This document shows, in pieces, positions 58,475 to 64,000 of a stretch of DNA of 64,000 nucleotides. This DNA comes from Annona cherimola. Its lineage: Eukaryota > Streptophyta > Magnoliopsida > Magnoliales > Annonaceae. Positions within the stretch are counted from its first letter, which is position 1. The number at the start of each line of letters is the position of its first letter. Position numbers and translations under genes: made by a program. The stretch is from positions 7,839,579-7,903,578 of the forward strand of contig CM059975.1 of NCBI GenBank assembly GCA_030490835.1, given 5' to 3'. The notes below the pieces were generated by a model. The model had not been told where the DNA came from. It did no database searches and saw only the letters and a list, made by a program, of their open reading frames with translations.

Positions 58475-60866
58475 ATTTATTTTTTCTTAGCGTATAAATG
58501 TAAGTTAGATTATGGACTTCACCACTTTTCAAAAGATTCCTGGCATGAACTCCTATGACAAACTTATGTATAAATATTTCATAGGTCGGGGCGCTATATT
58601 AAATGCCTAAAAATTAATATCCAAGCTCATAGTCTCAATTTAATAGTTGGGTTTTCCCCAACTTCCCTTTACTTCCATTTATCTAACTTATAGTTTATCA
58701 TTCCATCATCATTCATATGTATTATATTTTTTTTAATATAATAATTATAACCCATTTACTATAGCCAAATTCATCATATATGCTCTTGCCTAAATTTAAC
58801 CTTCATTTAGGCTTATCTGAAATTCTTATATACATATTTATTTTTAATAATTACGATTTTGCTTAACCCCTATTTATTACAAATAAATTTTATATCATGC
58901 TTCTAAAATTAAAATTATTCATTTAAGAGCCACCTATAAACCCAAATTCATTACCCATACACTCTCCAACTTTGTCAAGTTAGATGAGAGGGTTTTAAGC
59001 TTTAAAATTAAGGGATTTTACTCCCTTTCATTTTCACATGATTTTAGTTCGACAAGTTCAATATTTTAAGACAATTCAAATAACTCTCCAACCATTCATA
59101 CACGTCATACAATTGCTACTCATCATTTTCTACCATATTTATTTGATACCAAAATTATATAAAATTTCCGTACATATTTAGTTAAAACAAAACTCATACC
59201 TCCATACAAATTTCCTAACTACCCAATTTCATTTATCATATATGTCTAGATTTTGGCTTTAAGATTTGCACATTTTGATCTAAATCCATGTTCATATATT
59301 ATTAAATTACTAAACGTAATATTTACAAGCAACAACACATACCCGCAACATATATATCCACCTGCTCCTATTTTTTTCACTCATTTCCACATCCGAACGG
59401 GTTCAAAATTATTTATAAATCACCCCATATATAAATAATATAAAACCCCTATGCCTAGGCCACGATTTTAGGACTTCCCCACATTCAAGGTATGATGAAA
59501 ATTTTGAATTTCCTTTCCTACCAAAGATTATACATGTAATTTTACAAATAATACATCCCAACATCATTTAAATACATTATATAACAATTTAGGGCAAAAA
59601 TATTAAAGCTTTTCAATTCTTGAAATTTCGGATTGATGCATAGGATTCAATTTTCACATTCAACATATATTATTTGGCTCCCAAAATGAAGATCTATATG
59701 AATCTACGAAAATCCCCATGATTCCTACCTATTTTAGGAAGAAATTTTAAAACCCTAAGTTACAATAGCCACAAATCCGAATTTCTATCCCATTTTCTAT
59801 AATTCCTCTCTTCATTCTTATAAATCTACCCATATTTAACAAAATCTCCATGATTTTCATAAGCTTGGAAAGAAAATTTTGAAAATTAACAAAAACCCAT
59901 CTTCCTTACCTTCTACCGGTGATGGGTTGGACCGCGGCAGCGGTGGTAATGTGGGCAGTGGACGGCGGACGACAAGCAACCTCCTCTCCCTTCCTCCTCT
60001 TCTCCCTTCTCCTTCTTCCCTCTTCCTCCTTCTTCTTCTTTTTTTTTCTCCTCTCCTCCCGTTTTCTCTCCCGTTTCAGCACTGGAAGGGGCTAATGCCC
60101 CCTTTCGTTTTTGTTTTAATTCTATTTTGGTAGTCACACGCATACACAAGTGGCTGCCCCTTTTCTTTTGGTACTCCACACATGTATATATGTGGCTACA
60201 CCTCATTATTATTATATATATATATATCCATATATATTTACATATATGAATCATAAAATTCTAAATTTTATAACTTAAATCCACAATATGCATTTTAAGC
60301 CATTAAATCATGGTTATTCATTAATTTAAACAATTTAAATTTATAATTACTTACATTAAACCATTTAACTAAAATTAATTAATTAATCTAAAATTAAATA
60401 ATACATTTTATTATTATTCCATTCAACATTAACACTCTAACTCATCATTGTTTATTTATTAATTCTCCCTTTTCTTACTTTATAATTTTAAGCCATTAAT
60501 AAAATTATAATATTATTAATTTCATGGCCCAAAATTTTCATTTATATATGTCACGTACTTATGAGTTGCAATCTAAAAATTACGAGTACTACAGAAATTT
60601 TCTAAAATTAAAATAAACTCATCATGTAGTTGGGAGCCAGGCAACGTCTAATTCTATCTTGTAGGGTCTCACCCTTTTAACGCAACTCATCATGGAACTT
60701 GGGACCAACAATACTCCAAAACTAGTTAGCTCCGCCTTCATTCAACCACACAACATTACACTTCTATCATCAAAATAAAAACTCATTGAGTTGAGATGCT
60801 GCTTATATTATTAGATATGTAAAATGGAGTATAAGCTAACAACATTAGAATGCATAGAGATGCTGC

Positions 60867-61652
60867 TTATTTAGAAAGAATATCTAAGAAAATATCCAAA
60901 CCTACCTTGTAAAGCACTACTTCTCGCTGAGCCTGGATAAAATTAATGATCTTCTTATCCACTTGGAAATCCTCTACAAGAACATTGTTCGAGATGAGCG
61001 GATTGGATTCAAAGACAAAATTAGCAATGGTGATGGTGTTGAGGTTCTGATTGGTCAAGCTTGCAATCGTAACTACCTTAGTCTTCCAAAGATTGAAGTG
61101 GAAGTGAATGAGATTCATGGAGAATACGAAGATGTCACCCTTGTTGAGAACCTTGGTTATGAGATGATTTTCAGGGTTGGAGGTGATGAAACCTATGTAG
61201 AAGGTGCGCTCCAGCACTGTTACGATCTCTATTACACATCGGCGCATATGAGAAGCATTGATGCCAGAGGGAGCAAAGATGATGCGAACCAAGGAGATTC
61301 CCGAAGTGTTAAACCCCACTATCTGCGCCACATTCACTTGGGTGATGTTGGATCTAACTTTGTTGGCTATGTTTCCGGGCTTGTTTAGCACTTTTAAGAA
61401 GAAATCATTGGCCTTCACTTTGCTGGGGATCCTTGCTCACATGCCTATCAACCAAAATTGAGCAGAAAAATGACAAAATAAGGAATGATTTGAGTTACTA
61501 TATAAAAAAGGAATGCTTTGAGTTAGCCCAAATAGAAAAGTCTCACTATAAGAGAAGTTGCAATCAAGTTGAGAAACACTGATGGAGAAAACATAACAAC
61601 GTACTTAGAGACTTGGGATCAGCGACGTGGAAGTCTTGAATAAGGGGTGCAA
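60867..61652 (-). pseudogene. Germin-like protein relic B'
   Basis: Counterpart of 12602-13386. One frame stays open over 183 codons (60867-61418) because the T missing at about 13106 is present here, restoring KANDFFLKVLNKPGNIANKV. The first cupin box is still SHMRRCVIE, so first-box metal ligands are absent. A frameshift remains before KANDFF, and exon 1 (about 61605-61652) again reads PLIQDFRVADPKSL without its Cys. Decay of the active site therefore came before the duplication. Confidence 0.88.
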
Positions 61653-62740
61653 CACACGTCGCTTGTGCCGAGTTTCGGTGAACCCATATCCTAAGCCTAT
61701 CGAATTTAGATGATCATAAATTCAAAAATTAAAAGTTGGGTTTGGGTCAGATTCAGACTGGGTTGATATTGATTTCGATCTTGGTTTCAAGTTGAAATTC
61801 AGGTTACTCTTAAACTAATAGAAGTTGAAATTACCGATAGATATAATAAATTTGTCAAACATTATTGCATTCACTCGTGAATAATTTACACTTAAATATA
61901 TTTATATGACCTATGATATCTTTAGTGTTGATGAAAGTTGGTCTTTTAATTAAAAGATAATTCTAAATACAATGAACAAAATAAATTTATACATAACAAT
62001 CAAGATAAAAAAATAAATGAGATTACATGAGATCACTATATAAAGTTTAATAAAAGTGAGACTTATATATCTCGTAGTTAATTAGTATATACAATAATTT
62101 TAAAGAGTTGATATATTTATAGTTATTTGTAAATAAAGTTATGTAGATGTAATATATTCAACTTTTATGGACAATGTATATAACATTTAGACTATAAAAT
62201 AAACATTTTATAATTTAACTAGGTTATGGTTATATGAAATAACTTTATCACATTATAATTGAAATATGTAATACATAAATAAATATAATTATTTTAACAA
62301 ATTAGGAAGAATATTGGGTTTGGACAGAGTCAGGTTTTGGTATAGGATTGATGCAAATGGTATTGATTTCGGGTTTTCTTGTATCAAGTTAAAACTGGTC
62401 TAATTTAAAAAAGTTTAAAAAATACAAATTTAATTTTAAAACAAGGTCAAGTTAGGTGGGTTCAGATCTACCTAGCACCAAGTTACACCCCTTAGTCTTA
62501 AAAGGGACTAAGAACAACAACACAGGTCAGATACATAAAGGAGAATGAGCACGATTGTAAAATATTGAAAATAATAATAATAATTTAAGTTGACTAGTCA
62601 AAATCCACGTGGGGTGTCCTACGTGGCAAAGGTAGACTTTTTGACTAACTGAGTTAAATGAGTAATAATGGGCCTTGACCAATTATTATTTAAATATGCC
62701 ATGGGTTATATTTATATTTATATTTTTGAATGTTATTACA

Positions 62741-62874
62741 GCAACCCGTGCAGCTCTGTTGGCATACAGGTGGTCCAAGTGGTTTTAGAGGTCTACGGTT
62801 CGAATGGGAGGTTTAGCAGAAAAATAAATAATTTTTGCACTTTTGCCTCTCCCGGCGTGTGGGTCGCACAGGAT
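62741..62874 (+). mobile_element. tRNA-like SINE relic, copy 2
   Basis: Counterpart of 19489-19622; the A-box here has CTCTGTTGG where copy 1 has CTCAGTTGG. Confidence 0.45.
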
Positions 62875-64000
62875 AAGTTAGAATGAGATAAGATTTAGTT
62901 TAATCAAAATTTGAGTTTAAAAGAGTTATCTCTTATTCCCTACCTTAGCTACAGTAGCTTTTATAAAAAGATTTGGGGAGTTGACGAATTTTGGAAAAAA
63001 GCACTCCGTAAGGGAAAAGTTTACATAAGAGTTGGGAGCCAGAGTTACGGGAAAGAAAAGAAAACTCCAGGAGGAATTCGTAGGCAAGTGGGATTTGGTT
63101 TGAAGATTGAATTTTTTTTGGTTCGATAATTATGTATTTCATGATATAATAATTAGGTTATTTTAATTATTTGTATAAAGCACATATGTAATACTTTTTT
63201 TATGAAAGGCATAATTTATAAGAATATAAAATTATACGGATAAAATATGCCTCAAATTTATGCTTAGTACATATGGTAATTTATTTATGCATTTTATTTT
63301 ATAAAAGCATTAGTATAAGTTTAAATATATTAATTGTGGATATTGAAAAATATATACAATTGGCATAGCAATAAATTAAATTAATAAGACGTACATTCAC
63401 AATTGGAATTTTTGTTAAAACCAAATTCGTTAACAGAAATTCTTTTGTTAAAGTCAAACACGTCAGATGGGTAGTTTTATTTGGATTTGAATTTCAAATC
63501 AGCAACCAAGAATTGGTTGCTATTTGTTTGGTGGCATGAGCAAACGGAAAAATGTCCAGAGATGGACCGGCGGAAGAGATGTGCCTTTCTTGTGTTTATG
63601 CAACCAGTTTTTTTGTTTGCATTTGATGCATTTGATGACTTTGATTACTTTAATGCTTATAATGTTCAGATATTCTGGATTAAAAATTGATGTGTAGTCA
63701 TCATAGTGGTACAGACTAAGAGAGAGAGGCCTGGGTGGGTCCCATCTGCAGGAAAAGTATTAATGACGTGGTTTAATGTGAACCGTTCATTTAGTTTTGC
63801 TCTAATTTGTCTATTTTAACCCCGATTTAAATGATCAAATAGTCTATCTCTATGTTTTTGATGCTTCTAGACTCAATGAAAGGGTTTGATTTTATATTTG
63901 AGGTCTAATTTTTAAGATATTAAATTAAATAATTATTTTATAATTTAATTAAGTTTTATTTGGGTCATTATCCATTTTCAAATAATTTTCTACTTGCTAG
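62875..64000. other. AT-rich intergenic, copy 2
   Basis: Counterpart of 19623-20748. No gene recognised; the segment continues past the window. Confidence 0.6.

Larger units (their letters stand above)
53509..58598 (+). mobile_element. L2 copy 2
   Basis: Counterpart of 5242-10333, with TTAAA at 53504-53508 and 58599-58603 and the same TA end, so that change predates the duplication. Confidence 0.8.
52447..60593 (-). mobile_element. L1 copy 2, 3' end deleted
   Basis: The TGTAGTACTCG end and its GAAAT repeat (60594-60598) are kept, but the other end and target repeat are gone with the deletion that joins 52436 to this element. Hosts L2' and L3'. Confidence 0.85.
50467..64000 (+). repeat. Segmental duplication, copy 2
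   Basis: Same order and orientation as 1-20748, but lacking the equivalent of 1938 to about 4189 and of 13523-18531. The homology still continues at the window end. Confidence 0.95.

Noticed and set aside
1..64000. CRISPR array, operon or prokaryotic origin
   Set aside because: The tandem arrays lack unique spacers of constant length, and introns, SINEs and LTR elements show a plant nuclear context.

Overview
The window is nuclear DNA of a flowering plant. It is AT-rich and dominated by transposable elements, with spliced genes that have small introns flanked by GT/AG, plant-style TATAAATA boxes, and coding content built on germin-like proteins (GLPs, secreted single-cupin proteins). The species cannot be named from the sequence. 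No organellar, bacterial or RNA genes were recognised.

The core is a GLP cluster. Four GLP genes look intact, each with two exons, a signal peptide and all four Mn ligands: C (24262-25123, -), D (31847-32677, -), F (44114-45009, +) and G (45375-46209, -). Three more GLP loci are broken. A (1671-1887) lost the middle of the cupin. B (12602-13386) has a destroyed metal site and frameshifts. E (34463-37374) is split in exon 1 by a 2.2-kb Copia-type element with a perfect 5-bp target duplication. A and B recur as A' and B' at 52170 and 60867, so nine GLP loci are visible.

Positions 1-20748 and 50467-64000 are two copies of one segment, about 1% different by eye and about 50 kb apart, which suggests a tandem duplication or an assembly (haplotig) duplication. 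Inside the segment lies a three-level nest of long solo-LTR-like elements (2729-12328, 5242-10333, 7005-9477), each with a matching 5-bp target duplication. Copy 2 lost about 2.25 kb that includes one end of the nest. Copy 1 carries 5.0 kb (13523-18531) absent from copy 2.

That 5.0-kb block is the most unusual part. It is bounded by a GTTTC direct repeat and TG...CA ends. It holds four families of tandem or clustered repeats, then a mosaic of host gene fragments: D-type cyclin, ankyrin/CCCH-like, ubiquitin-fold, and an antisense HOTHEAD-like GMC oxidoreductase. All are broken.

From 20.7 to 50.5 kb the window alternates GLP genes with bounded SINEs (30194, 30739, 33614, 50180), MITE or foldback elements (21751, 23264, 27557), the Copia insertion, and a 4.46-kb solo LTR (38863-43326) sitting inside a MITE. 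The intact GLPs probably act as secreted apoplastic cupin proteins. Nothing in the sequence shows whether they have superoxide dismutase, oxalate oxidase or another activity.
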